A DNA stretch of 64,000 bases from Haemophilus parainfluenzae (lineage in GTDB: Bacteria > Pseudomonadota > Gammaproteobacteria > Enterobacterales > Pasteurellaceae): the NCBI RefSeq assembly GCF_014931375.1, contig NZ_CP063117.1, positions 1,612,501 through 1,676,500 on the forward strand. Reading direction: 5' to 3'. A program made the translations under genes and the position numbers. Below are positions 40,952 through 50,802 of this stretch, one piece after another. The notes under the pieces were generated by a model. That model saw only the letters and a program-made list of their open reading frames with translations. It was not told where the DNA came from and made no database searches. Numbering within the stretch: position 1 is the stretch's first letter; each line of letters starts with the position of its first letter.

Positions 40952-42013
40952 TTATTTTTTAATTGATTGAATCAAATATCCGTATCCTGCTTTTTCCATT
41001 TCAGCTAACGGAATAAATTTAATTGATGCGCTGTTAATGCAATAGCGCAAACCGCCTTTATCTTTCGGGCCGTCATCAAATACGTGACCTAAATGAGCAT
41101 TGCCCGCACGGCTTAGCACTTCGGTACGTTGCATATTAAAACTATTATCTGTTTGATAATGCACTACCTCTTTTGCTATTGGTTTCGTAAAACTCGGCCA
41201 GCCACAACCCGATTCAAATTTATCATTTGAAGAGAAAACAGGCTCGCCCGTGGTGACATCAACATAAATACCCGGTTGGAAGTTATCCCAATATTCGTTA
41301 CTAAAAGAGCGTTCAGTATGTTTATTTTGAGTAACGGAATATTGCAACGGTGTCAATTTCGCTTTAAGTTCTGCATCACTCGGTTTCGGATAATCTTTCT
41401 CGTCAATCATAGGTTCATCTGCTTTGGTAATATCAATATGGCAATAACCATTTGGATTTTTCTTTAAATAATCTTGATGATATTCTTCTGCTACGATGTA
41501 ATTTTTAAGCGGCTGCACCTCAATTTGCACTGGTTTTTTATATTTGGTTTGAAGCTGGGCGAGTGCTTGTTCGATCACCGCTTTATCTGCCCCATCTTGA
41601 TAATAAATCCCTGTGCGATATTGTCTGCCACGATCGTTACCTTGTTTGTTTACACTCGTTGGATCAATCACTTTAAAATAATATTGCAATAATTTATCGA
41701 GCGAAATTTGATTTGCATCGTAAGTGACTTTTACTGTTTCTGCGTGATCGGTTACGCCAATCATCTGATAACTGGTTTTTTCCGTATTACCATTGGCATA
41801 GCCAGAAATCGCATCTTTCACCCCGTGAATGCGCTCCATATATGCTTCCATACCCCAGAAACAGCCACCAGCAAGATAAATTTCTCGAATGTTTTGTGTA
41901 TTTTCCATTGCCATTTTTTGTTCTCCAGATGATGATGTTGAATTTTGTATTGCTAAAGTTGGTGTAGCACAACAAAGTGCGGTAATAAATAGAAATGTTT
42001 TTGATAGTTTCAT
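40952..42013 (-). CDS. msrAB: Periplasmic MsrA-MsrB fusion methionine sulfoxide reductase
   Basis: The 353-residue protein repairs oxidised methionines. A signal peptide (about 21 residues) is followed by MsrA with catalytic [10 protein letters not shown] near residue 51, then MsrB with [11 protein letters not shown] and the catalytic cysteine in [11 protein letters not shown]. Unlike the Neisseria PilB fusion, no amino-terminal thioredoxin domain is present; the adjacent TlpA-like gene supplies it. Both methionine-S- and R-sulfoxides can be reduced. An uptake-signal core overlaps the signal-peptide codons (41975-41983). Confidence 0.96.
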   Translation of the reverse strand: MKLSKTFLFITALCCATPTLAIQNSTSSSGEQKMAMENTQNIREIYLAGGCFWGMEAYMERIHGVKDAISGYANGNTEKTSYQMIGVTDHAETVKVTYDANQISLDKLLQYYFKVIDPTSVNKQGNDRGRQYRTGIYYQDGADKAVIEQALAQLQTKYKKPVQIEVQPLKNYIVAEEYHQDYLKKNPNGYCHIDITKADEPMIDEKDYPKPSDAELKAKLTPLQYSVTQNKHTERSFSNEYWDNFQPGIYVDVTTGEPVFSSNDKFESGCGWPSFTKPIAKEVVHYQTDNSFNMQRTEVLSRAGNAHLGHVFDDGPKDKGGLRYCINSASIKFIPLAEMEKAGYGYLIQSIKK

Positions 42014-42052
42014 TGTTTTTCCTTATGATGTGAAAATTAACGTTACATAAGG

Positions 42053-42081
42053 TTAGACGGCGGATAATCCGATTTCTTACA
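42053..42081 (-). promoter_or_regulatory. ECF-sigma-type promoter of msrAB
   Basis: On the minus strand TGTAAG (42081-42076), a 16-base spacer and CGTCTAA (42059-42053) match the general pattern of ECF sigma promoters; the ATG is 39 bases downstream. No sigma-70 -10 of similar quality is obvious. msrAB operons are ECF-controlled in Neisseria and some other bacteria. Control here is inferred. Confidence 0.6.
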
Positions 42082-42189
42082 GATTTTTGTAAAATTTTTA
42101 AAGAAATTGACTGAAATCCATTGTTATAACCAATAATAAAGAGCTAAAAAACACTGTTTCGCCCTCTTTTCTAAGGTAAAAAAATCTAT

Positions 42190-42449
42190 ATGCAATCATA
42201 TTCCACTCCTTCGCTTTATCACAAAGCGGTGCAAAGTATGAGCCGCCGAGGAAATTGCTATGATAATGCGGTGATTGAAAGTTTTTTGCGATACTAAAAT
42301 CAGAGTGTTTTTACTCTCGGACTTATCATTCAATTGCTGGATTACAGGCTAAAATTGAAGAATATTTAGTGTATTACAACCCAAAACGCATTAAACTTGC
42401 TTTCAAAGGATTGAGCCCAGTGCAATACCGATCTCAATATTTAAGTTAA
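42190..42449 (+). pseudogene. Carboxy-terminal remnant of IS150-type OrfB transposase
   Basis: Reading from 42190 gives STPSLYHKAVQSMSRRG and NCYDNAVIESF, the segment around the third catalytic residue (E) of the IS3-family DDE transposase. After a T6 run near 42281-42286 the frame must shift by one base; then it continues ILKSECFYSRTYHS to KRIKLAFKGLSPVQYRSQYL and stops at 42447-42449, six bases before the right inverted repeat. Both catalytic aspartates are absent. One lost T explains the break. Confidence 0.85.
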
Positions 42450-42455
42450 CTAACC

Positions 42456-42480
42456 TGTCCAACTTTTGGGGGGCAGATCA
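42456..42480 (-). repeat. Right terminal inverted repeat
   Basis: Reads TGTCCAACTTTTGGGGGG followed by CAGATCA on the plus strand, the near-complement of the left end. It is followed by AAG (42481-42483), the probable target duplication. Confidence 0.85.
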
Positions 42481-42548
42481 AAGAGCGATTAATTTCATCA
42501 TTAAATTTGACCTCACTTTCTTTTAACAAGGACAATCAAGGAACAATC

Positions 42549-43265
42549 ATGCAACTTCCTACCCTACAATCCGCAAAATTAATTCGCCGCTATAAGCGTT
42601 TTTTGACTGATATTGAATTACCAAATGGTGAAGTGATCACGATTCATTGTGCAAATACTGGTGCAATGACTGGCTGTGGTGAAAAAGGCGATACCGTTTG
42701 GTACTCTCATTCTGATAGCCAAACTCGCAAATATCCACACAGTTGGGAATTAACGCAATTAGCAAATGGCCAACTTGTTTGCATTAATACTCACAGATCC
42801 AATCAGTTAGTCTTTGAAGCCTTGCAAAATAAGCAAATTAAAGAACTCGCTATGTATGATGAAATTTATCCTGAAGTGAAATATGGTGAAGAAAATAGCC
42901 GTATCGACTTCTTACTTAAAGGTGGGGGCTTGCCAGATTGTTATGTTGAAGTGAAATCAATCACTTTTGTAAAAGGCACATTAGGGATGTTTCCCGATGC
43001 GGTAACTACTCGTGGACAAAAACATGTTCGCGAGCTTTTAGCTATGAAAAAACAAGGACATCGAGCCGTTGTTCTCTTTGCCGGATTACATGATGGCTTC
43101 GATCGTTTTAAAATCGCTGAGTTTGTAGATCCTGAATATGATCGCCTTTTAAAAGACGCCAAATCTCAGGGCGTTGAAGCTTATGCTTATGCGGGAAAAT
43201 TTGACATTTCAGATGGAATTCCGACCGCACTTTCTCTCACTGAAAGTGTGCCGTACATCGATTAA
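42549..43265 (+). CDS. sfsA: DNA-binding protein SfsA
   Basis: SfsA was named for sugar-fermentation stimulation; its role remains poorly defined, with DNA-binding and nuclease-like features. The start [14 protein letters not shown] (238 residues) follows AAGGA; the frame extends upstream to 42507. Landmarks: [34 protein letters not shown] and the nuclease-like YVEVKSITF. The IS right end lies 68 bases before the start, so its native promoter may be displaced. An uptake signal sits near the end (43224-43232). Confidence 0.92.
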   Translation: MQLPTLQSAKLIRRYKRFLTDIELPNGEVITIHCANTGAMTGCGEKGDTVWYSHSDSQTRKYPHSWELTQLANGQLVCINTHRSNQLVFEALQNKQIKELAMYDEIYPEVKYGEENSRIDFLLKGGGLPDCYVEVKSITFVKGTLGMFPDAVTTRGQKHVRELLAMKKQGHRAVVLFAGLHDGFDRFKIAEFVDPEYDRLLKDAKSQGVEAYAYAGKFDISDGIPTALSLTESVPYID

Positions 43266-43274
43266 AAAAATAAT

Positions 43275-43289
43275 TGAGAATTATTTGCA
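43275..43289. promoter_or_regulatory. Upstream Fur-like box
   Basis: TGAGAATTATTTGCA matches the 7-1-7 Fur motif TGATAAT-N-ATTATCA at 11 of 14 positions. It lies 22 bases before the -35 of the sRNA promoter and could extend Fur binding. Confidence 0.4.
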
Positions 43290-43297
43290 TTTTATTG

Positions 43298-43326
43298 TTG
43301 ACAAGGTGTTTGAGAATAGTTATCAT
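43298..43326 (+). promoter_or_regulatory. Sigma-70 promoter overlapped by a Fur box
   Basis: TTGACA (43298-43303), 17-base spacer, TATCAT (43321-43326): near-consensus. TGAGAATAGTTATCA (43311-43325) covers the spacer end and the -10 and matches the Fur 7-1-7 motif at 12 of 14 positions, an arrangement that would repress in iron-replete cells. Confidence 0.8.
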
Positions 43327-43332
43327 CTAGCC

Positions 43333-43399
43333 ATTCCAAAAACAAACAGATAATCACTCCAACTTCACGCCTATTTCCCCACAAATAGGCGTTTTTTTT
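43333..43399 (+). ncRNA. Probable Fur-repressed small RNA (RyhB/HrrF-like in logic)
   Basis: The predicted transcript of about 67 nt starts 7 bases after the -10 and ends at a strong terminator. It has no open reading frame with a start and ribosome site. The first ~35 nt are A/C-rich and unpaired, including ATAATCACTCCAACTTCAC, able to pair with GGAGTGAT-like ribosome sites. An iron-regulated sRNA, HrrF, is known in H. influenzae; I cannot verify that this is the same RNA. The logic is that of iron-sparing sRNAs. Confidence 0.72.
43368..43399 (+). terminator. Rho-independent terminator of the small RNA
   Basis: Nine-base stem CGCCTATTT/AAATAGGCG, loop CCCCAC, then eight T: typical of Hfq-bound sRNAs. 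It also isolates tyrS from upstream transcription. Confidence 0.93.
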
Positions 43400-43473
43400 C
43401 ATCTCAATCTTTTCATTTCAGCCATATTCTCTATAATGTAGCCTTTAATATTAAAATAACATTAGGAAATAGA

Positions 43474-44661
43474 ATGACTGATATTAATACCGTTCTCGCA
43501 GAACTAAAACGCGGTACTGATGAGATTCTTTCTGAAGCAGATTTAATCGAAAAACTAAAAGAAAATCGCCCACTTAAAATTAAACTTGGTGCAGACCCTA
43601 CTGCTCCGGATATTCACTTAGGGCATACCGTGGTATTAAACAAACTTCGTCAATTCCAACAATTAGGCCACGAAGTCTATTTCTTAATCGGTGATTTCAC
43701 GGGTATGGTCGGTGACCCATCTGGTAAAAATACCACTCGCCCACCGCTTAGCCGCGAAGATGTGCTTCGCAATGCGGAAACCTATAAAGAACAGATTTAC
43801 AAAATTCTAGACCCACAAAAAACGAAAATCGTATTCAACTCTGAATGGTTGGGTAAATTGGGTACTGAAGGAATGATCCGTTTAGCAAGCAACTACACTG
43901 TAGCGCGTATGCTAGAACGTGATGATTTCAAAAAACGTTTTGGTAACAATCAACCTATCGCAATTCACGAATTTATTTATCCTTTATTACAAGGCCATGA
44001 CTCTGTTGCTTTAGAAGCAGACGTGGAACTTGGCGGTACAGACCAAAAATTTAACTTACTTGTTGGTCGTGAATTACAAAAATCAGCTGGTCAGAAACCA
44101 CAGATAGCGATTACGCTTCCATTACTTGTTGGTTTAGACGGTGAGAAGAAAATGTCTAAATCATTAGGCAACTACATCGGCGTGACAGATGCACCAAGCG
44201 ATATGTTCGGTAAAATCATGTCGATCTCGGATGAATTAATGTGGGATTGGTACAACTTACTTTCTTTCCGTCCACTCACTGAGATTGCTGAATTAAAAGC
44301 AGAAGTAGCAAATGGTAAAAACCCACGTGATGTGAAGATTTTACTAGCCAAAGAAATCATTGCACGTTTCCATGATGAAGCGGCTGCAGAGGCGGCTGAA
44401 CAAGAATTTATTAACCGTTTCCAAAAAGGTGCGATGCCGGATGAAATGCCTGAATTCACCTTTGAAGGCGAAATTGGTTTAGCAACCTTATTAAAAGAAG
44501 CAGGACTGGTTCCTTCTACTTCTGAAGCGATTCGCTCAGCAAAACAAGGTGGTGTGAAAATCAATGGCGAAAAAGTCGAAGACATGAAAGCCAATGCACC
44601 AAAAGGCACGAATGTTTACCAAGTCGGTAAACGTAAGTTTGCACGCGTAACCATCGCATAA
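43474..44661 (+). CDS. tyrS: Tyrosyl-tRNA synthetase
   Basis: TyrRS charges tRNA-Tyr. The 395-residue protein has [15 protein letters not shown] (HIGH motif), KKMSKSLGN (KMSKS motif) and a carboxy-terminal S4 domain ([16 protein letters not shown]). The sequence type is the TyrRS group common in Haemophilus and Pseudomonas. TTAGGAAAT precedes the ATG. Confidence 0.97.
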   Translation: MTDINTVLAELKRGTDEILSEADLIEKLKENRPLKIKLGADPTAPDIHLGHTVVLNKLRQFQQLGHEVYFLIGDFTGMVGDPSGKNTTRPPLSREDVLRNAETYKEQIYKILDPQKTKIVFNSEWLGKLGTEGMIRLASNYTVARMLERDDFKKRFGNNQPIAIHEFIYPLLQGHDSVALEADVELGGTDQKFNLLVGRELQKSAGQKPQIAITLPLLVGLDGEKKMSKSLGNYIGVTDAPSDMFGKIMSISDELMWDWYNLLSFRPLTEIAELKAEVANGKNPRDVKILLAKEIIARFHDEAAAEAAEQEFINRFQKGAMPDEMPEFTFEGEIGLATLLKEAGLVPSTSEAIRSAKQGGVKINGEKVEDMKANAPKGTNVYQVGKRKFARVTIA

Positions 44662-44675
44662 AACACCTATGAAAA

Positions 44676-44705
44676 TGACCGCTCTTTTTAAGTGCGGTTA
44701 TTTTT
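44676..44705 (+). terminator. Terminator between tyrS and the fructokinase gene
   Basis: A degenerate uptake signal (ACCGCTCTT) faces an exact core (44690-44698), giving AATGACCGC/GCGGTTATT-like pairing followed by six T. Confidence 0.75.
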
Positions 44706-44736
44706 TAACTGATATCCACAATAGAAGGAAAATAAT

Positions 44737-45663
44737 ATGAGCCAAAAAATCTGGGTAACAGGCGATGCGGTTGTCGATCTTATTCCTGACGGTGAAAATC
44801 ATTATTTACGTTGTGCCGGTGGCGCCCCTGCAAATGTGGCTGTTGGCGTAGCACGATTAGGCAGCCCGAGTGCCTTTATTGGTCGCGTAGGTAACGATCC
44901 GCTTGGCCAATTTATGCAAGATACCTTAAATGCGGAAAATGTGAATACACAACATATGATTTTAGATCCGCAACATCGTACCTCTACGGTTGTGGTTGGT
45001 TTAGATAATGGCGAACGCAGCTTTACCTTTATGGTAAACCCAAGTGCGGATCAGTTCTTACAAGCAAGTGATTTACCGCCTTTCCAACAAGGTGAATGGT
45101 TACATTGCTGCTCTATTGCGCTGATTAATAATCCATCTCGCGAAGCCACCTTTGAAGCAATTCGTCGTATTAAAGCTGCTGGTGGTTTCTTCTCTTTTGA
45201 TCCAAATCTACGTGAATCACTTTGGTCAAGCTTAGAAGAAATGAAAACCGTGGTAATGGAAGCGGTTGCATTAGCTGACGTATTGAAATTCTCTGAAGAA
45301 GAATTAACGCTTTTGACTAATACTGACAGCCTTGAAAAAGCCTTTGAAAAAGTGACCGCACTTTACCCTGAAAAATTGATTATCGTGACCTTGGGTAAAG
45401 ATGGTGCACTCTATCACTTAGAAGGTAAGAAAGATGTGATTTCTGGAAAAGCCTTACAACCTGTTGATACAACGGGTGCTGGCGATGCCTTCGTTGGTGG
45501 CCTACTTGCTGGACTTTCACAGCATCCAAACTGGAAAGAAAATGATGTATTAGTGCAAATCATTCGTCAGGCTAATGCCTGTGGTGCCCTTGCTACGACA
45601 GCAAAAGGGGCAATGTCTGCCTTACCAAACCAAACACAATTAGCGGCATTTTTAGCGAATTAG
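44737..45663 (+). CDS. scrK: PfkB-family fructokinase
   Basis: The 308-residue ribokinase-fold enzyme would phosphorylate fructose released from sucrose-6-phosphate. PfkB signature 1 lies in CAGGAPANVAVGVARLG and signature 2, with the catalytic aspartate, in DTTGAGDAFVGGLLAG near residue 248. Its place upstream of scrB supports a fructokinase over other PfkB kinases. An uptake signal inside (45355-45363) reads VTAL. Confidence 0.9.
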   Translation: MSQKIWVTGDAVVDLIPDGENHYLRCAGGAPANVAVGVARLGSPSAFIGRVGNDPLGQFMQDTLNAENVNTQHMILDPQHRTSTVVVGLDNGERSFTFMVNPSADQFLQASDLPPFQQGEWLHCCSIALINNPSREATFEAIRRIKAAGGFFSFDPNLRESLWSSLEEMKTVVMEAVALADVLKFSEEELTLLTNTDSLEKAFEKVTALYPEKLIIVTLGKDGALYHLEGKKDVISGKALQPVDTTGAGDAFVGGLLAGLSQHPNWKENDVLVQIIRQANACGALATTAKGAMSALPNQTQLAAFLAN

Positions 45664-45670
45664 CATGCAA

Positions 45671-45693
45671 AGGTGCAAATAGCTGCACCTTTT
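45671..45693 (+). terminator. Terminator after scrK
   Basis: Seven-base stem AGGTGCA/TGCACCT with 6-base loop, then TTT. It would separate scrK from the downstream genes at least partly. Confidence 0.75.
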
Positions 45694-45721
45694 ATTTATG
45701 AAAATAATTTAGGAAGTATTT

Positions 45722-46333
45722 ATGAAACTTTGGTATTCCAACTCTAGCCCTTATGCTAGAAAAGTCCGTGCTGTAGTGCAATATCATCAATTACAAGATC
45801 ATGTTGAATTACTCCTCGCAACCAGTGGCTTAGATAAGAACTCACCACATAACTTAGACAATCCTCTTGGTCGTTTACCGGCATTACAACGAGAAAATGG
45901 TGAATGGCTTTATAGCAGTTCACTCATTGCAGAATATCTCGATCACATTGGTACTCAACCTTCACTTTATGGGAACAAAGAGACACGTTGGGAAATTCTC
46001 CGTTTACATTATTTAGCCGATGGTATTTTAGAGAATGAAATCTCAGTCGTACCAGAAAAACGCCTTCGTCCACAAGAGCAATGGTGGCTTGAACGTCATC
46101 AACAAATTTTTGACCGCACAGAACGAAGCTTAATTGAGCTCAAAAAAGCCATTGATATCTTTGGTGAAGAATTAAATATCGGTACATTGAATGCCGTATG
46201 TGCGATTGATTTTCTACTATTCCGCGATGCTTGGACTCATGCTTCACAACATGCAACCATCAAATCATTAAAAACATGGGCTGACGCAATGAATCAACGC
46301 TATGATTGCTTAAAAAACACCTTACCCAAATAA
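45722..46333 (+). CDS. Glutathione S-transferase-like protein
   Basis: The 203-residue protein begins with a GST amino-terminal thioredoxin-fold domain: MKLWYSNSSPYARKVRAVVQ, then NPLGRLPALQRENGEWLYSS with the conserved proline, and EYLD. The all-helical carboxy-terminal domain follows. It is closest in form to YibF-type bacterial GSTs. Its place between the fructokinase and scrB is odd; no sugar role is known for this family. scrB begins 10 bases after it. Confidence 0.87.
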   Translation: MKLWYSNSSPYARKVRAVVQYHQLQDHVELLLATSGLDKNSPHNLDNPLGRLPALQRENGEWLYSSSLIAEYLDHIGTQPSLYGNKETRWEILRLHYLADGILENEISVVPEKRLRPQEQWWLERHQQIFDRTERSLIELKKAIDIFGEELNIGTLNAVCAIDFLLFRDAWTHASQHATIKSLKTWADAMNQRYDCLKNTLPK

Positions 46334-46342
46334 GATTAAATT

Positions 46343-47800
46343 ATGATTATTTTCAATAATGGCAAATACAAAAGTATTCTAGCCGCAGAAAAAGGCGAAC
46401 TTGCGGAAATTGCTGAAACCGTGCAAAAAGACAAGGATTTCCGACCGCACTTTCATATTGCCCCACCAACTGGCTTGATGAATGATCCGAATGGTTTGAT
46501 CTTCGATGGAGAGAAATATCATCTTTTCTATCAATGGTTTCCATTCGATGCAATTCACGGGATGAAACATTGGAAGCATTTAATCACGAAAGACTTCCAA
46601 CATTACCAATCAGCGGATGATCTGATTCCTTGTGAACTTTTTGAGTCTCACGGCTGTTATTCGGGTGGTGCTTTAAAAGTCGGTGATAAATTGGCTATGT
46701 TCTACACTGGCAATACTCGTCGTCCAAGTGATAATCAACGCGTGCCTTATCAAAATTTAGCGATTTTCGATCTTAACGGGAAATTGCTTAGCAAACGTCC
46801 GTTGATTGAAAATGCGCCGGAAGGTTATACCGAGCATGTTCGCGATCCTAAACCGTATTTAACTAAAGGCGGCAAAATCCGTTTTATCTGCGGCGCACAG
46901 CGAGAAAACCTCACGGGAACAGCCATTATTTTTGAAATGGACAATCTTGAAAGTACGCCTCGTTTATTAGGTGAGCTTTCCTTACCTGCTTTTGACAATA
47001 CAAACGTGTTTATGTGGGAATGTCCTGATCTATTGAAGATCGGTGATAAAGATGTCTTTATTTGGTCGCCACAAGGTAAAGATCGGGAAGCGCATCAATT
47101 CCAAAATAATTATCACGCGACTTATGCCGTGGGTAAATTAACGGGTTTAACCTTTGAAGCAGAATATATCGGTGAGTTGGATCAAGGCTTTGATTTCTAT
47201 GCTCCACAAACCTTCGGCGGTTTGGATAACAAAACCCATGCCGTGCTTTTCGGTTGGATTGGTTTGCCAGATTTAACTTATCCAACAGACAAATTTAAAT
47301 GGCACTCAGCTTTAACCTTACCAAGAGAATTGCGTTTAGAAGGTTCGAAAATTTATCAACGCCCGATTGATAAAATATACAAAAATCTGACCGCACTTTC
47401 TGCGCTTCATCTCAATGAAAAAGCTGATATTGCTAATTTAGATCGTGCGTATATTAAATTTGAGGCAAATAACCAAGCCTTTGACTTAACCTTCTTCCAA
47501 AATGAAAAAGGACAATCATTACGACTTTCTTATGAAAATGGCTTGGTTTGCTTAGATCGCAGTCAAAGCGAACAAACCGAATTAATGGAAAAATTCGGTA
47601 CCAAACGCTTCTGCGAAGTTGAAAATCTGCAGACTGTTGAGATTTTCTTTGATCGCTCAATTATTGAAATTTTCTTTAATCAGGGTGAAAAAGCGATGAC
47701 ATCAAGATTTTTCATTGAGAACAGAGAAAATACAATAAGCTGTGGCCGTCCATTGGATTTAATGATTGGTTATTTACCAGCAATTCAATATGACAAATAA
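46343..47800 (+). CDS. scrB: Sucrose-6-phosphate hydrolase (GH32)
   Basis: The 485-residue cytoplasmic enzyme splits sucrose-6-phosphate, or related beta-fructosides, into glucose-6-phosphate and fructose. The GH32 nucleophile motif is in GLMNDPNGLIFDG near residue 45, the RDP motif in EHVRDPKPY and the acid in MWECPDLLKI; a carboxy-terminal beta-sandwich follows. No signal peptide. Two uptake signals lie in frame (46444-46452, 47390-47398). No clear ribosome site precedes the ATG, suggesting coupling to the GST-like gene. Confidence 0.93.
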   Translation: MIIFNNGKYKSILAAEKGELAEIAETVQKDKDFRPHFHIAPPTGLMNDPNGLIFDGEKYHLFYQWFPFDAIHGMKHWKHLITKDFQHYQSADDLIPCELFESHGCYSGGALKVGDKLAMFYTGNTRRPSDNQRVPYQNLAIFDLNGKLLSKRPLIENAPEGYTEHVRDPKPYLTKGGKIRFICGAQRENLTGTAIIFEMDNLESTPRLLGELSLPAFDNTNVFMWECPDLLKIGDKDVFIWSPQGKDREAHQFQNNYHATYAVGKLTGLTFEAEYIGELDQGFDFYAPQTFGGLDNKTHAVLFGWIGLPDLTYPTDKFKWHSALTLPRELRLEGSKIYQRPIDKIYKNLTALSALHLNEKADIANLDRAYIKFEANNQAFDLTFFQNEKGQSLRLSYENGLVCLDRSQSEQTELMEKFGTKRFCEVENLQTVEIFFDRSIIEIFFNQGEKAMTSRFFIENRENTISCGRPLDLMIGYLPAIQYDK

Positions 47801-47807
47801 TCAACTC

Positions 47808-47836
47808 AAGTGCGGTTAAAATTAACCGCACTTTTA
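47808..47836 (+). terminator. Inverted uptake-signal terminator after scrB
   Basis: Exact cores at 47808-47816 and 47825-47833 form AAGTGCGGTTA/TAACCGCACTT followed by TT-A-TTT. Confidence 0.75.
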
Positions 47837-47865
47837 TTTCCAACTACGCTCTTTTATTAAAATTA

Positions 47866-49044
47866 ATGACTATGTTTGTTCAACAACAAAACGCAACACC
47901 ATCTAATCTTGTGGCGTTCAATTTTCTATTGATTGCCTTTTTAACGGGGATTGCCTCTGCATTTCAGACGCCGACCTTGAGTTTATATCTGTCGCAAGAG
48001 ATTCAGGTTTCACCTTTTTTTGTGGGCTTGTTCTATTCCGTCAATGCCATTATTGGCATTATCTTGAGCCAAATTCTCGCGAAATATTCTGATAAGCAAG
48101 ATGATCGTCGCAAAGTGATGATTGTTTGCTGTTTGATTGCTGTGCTTGGATGCCTGATTTTTGCTTATAACCGAAATTATTATGTGTTGATTATTATCGG
48201 TACAACACTATTAGGATTGGGCTCATCCGCTAATCCGCAATCTTTTGCTTTAGCAAGAGAATATGCTGAAAGTAGTCATCGTGAAGCGGTGATGTTCACC
48301 ACAATTATGCGAACTCAAATCTCATTGGCTTGGATTGTGGGACCGCCGCTTTCCTTTTTCATTGCGCTAAACTGGGGCTTTGATTATATGTATTTGGTGG
48401 CGGGTTCTGCCTTTTTACTATGTGCAGGTGTCAGCAAATTATTGCCGAAAATTCCTCGTCAAAGTGCGGTTAAAAATCAAGAGATTTTAGACAATACGCT
48501 ACCAAGAAAAAGTGTGATTTACTTGTTCATCGCTAACCTATTGCTTTGGACCTGTAACAGCATGTATCTCATCAATATGCCATTATTTGTGATTAATGAG
48601 TTACATTTAGGCAAAGAATTAGCAGGAACATTGATGGGAACGGCTGCAGGCTTGGAAATCCCAGTGATGATTTTTGCAGGCTATCTCACCAAATATTTCA
48701 GTAAAAAACGCTTGATGATGATTGCTTTAGTTTCAGGCCTTGCTTTTTATTCAAGTTTATTATTCGCGGAGCAAACTTGGCAGCTTATCGGATTACAAAT
48801 GCTTAATGCGATTTTTATCGGTATTACCGCTACTATTGGCATGGTGTATTTCCAAGACTTAATGCCGACTAAAATGGGTACAGCCACTACGCTATTCAGT
48901 AATGCAGCAAAAAGTAGTTGGATTATCGGAGGACCTATTGCCGGTATTATTGCAGAAATTTGGCATTACAATTCTGTTTTTTATGTCGCTGTGGCACTAA
49001 TTTTTATCAGCGTAAGCTGTATGTGGAAAGTCAAATCAGTTTAA
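47866..49044 (+). CDS. MFS sugar transporter of the SetA/SotA efflux type
   Basis: The 392-residue membrane protein has about 12 helices and resembles SetA/SotA sugar-efflux transporters: TPTLSLYLSQEIQVSPFFVG after helix 1, SDKQDDRRKVM in the helix 2-3 loop and QSFALAREYAESS. It closes the sucrose cluster. No PTS sucrose permease (ScrA) is visible, so it may be a safety valve for sugars or, less likely, the importer. Met3 at 47872 is an alternative start. Confidence 0.85.
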   Translation: MTMFVQQQNATPSNLVAFNFLLIAFLTGIASAFQTPTLSLYLSQEIQVSPFFVGLFYSVNAIIGIILSQILAKYSDKQDDRRKVMIVCCLIAVLGCLIFAYNRNYYVLIIIGTTLLGLGSSANPQSFALAREYAESSHREAVMFTTIMRTQISLAWIVGPPLSFFIALNWGFDYMYLVAGSAFLLCAGVSKLLPKIPRQSAVKNQEILDNTLPRKSVIYLFIANLLLWTCNSMYLINMPLFVINELHLGKELAGTLMGTAAGLEIPVMIFAGYLTKYFSKKRLMMIALVSGLAFYSSLLFAEQTWQLIGLQMLNAIFIGITATIGMVYFQDLMPTKMGTATTLFSNAAKSSWIIGGPIAGIIAEIWHYNSVFYVAVALIFISVSCMWKVKSV

Positions 49045-49055
49045 TGAAAATAAAA

Positions 49056-49085
49056 AAGTGCGGTCAATTTTGACCGCACTTTGAC
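49056..49085. terminator. Inverted uptake-signal terminator between MFS gene and pgi
   Basis: Exact cores at 49056-49064 and 49073-49081 form a long stem AAAGTGCGGTCAA/TTGACCGCACTTT serving both convergent genes. Confidence 0.88.
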
Positions 49086-49096
49086 TTTACACTATC

Positions 49097-50758
<1,662 letters not shown>

Positions 50759-50802
50759 TTAAAAATTGAATTCTTTACATTTTTGCTTTCTTGCAAAAAC
50801 AA

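Larger units (their letters stand above)
39461..42480. mobile_element. IS150-type (IS3 family) shell enclosing an msrAB redox-repair operon
   Basis: A 3020-bp unit is bounded by one pair of imperfect terminal inverted repeats (39461-39484 and 42456-42480) and a 3-bp direct repeat AAG outside (39458-39460, 42481-42483), the duplication size usual for the IS150 group. Inside the left end is the start of an orfA-like gene; inside the right end the last ~86 codons of orfB. The transposase middle is missing, replaced by three rightmost-first genes: msrAB, ccdA-like and tlpA/dsbE-like. It cannot move by its own transposase; it might be moved by a complete relative elsewhere. The ends and genes are seen; the history is inferred. 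Confidence 0.8.

Noticed and set aside
39461-42480. Composite transposon with two complete IS copies
   Set aside because: Only one pair of ends and complementary halves of one IS are present, not two copies.
44172-44609. Minus-strand open frame of 145 codons
   Set aside because: It lies wholly within tyrS and reads as a low-complexity antisense translation.
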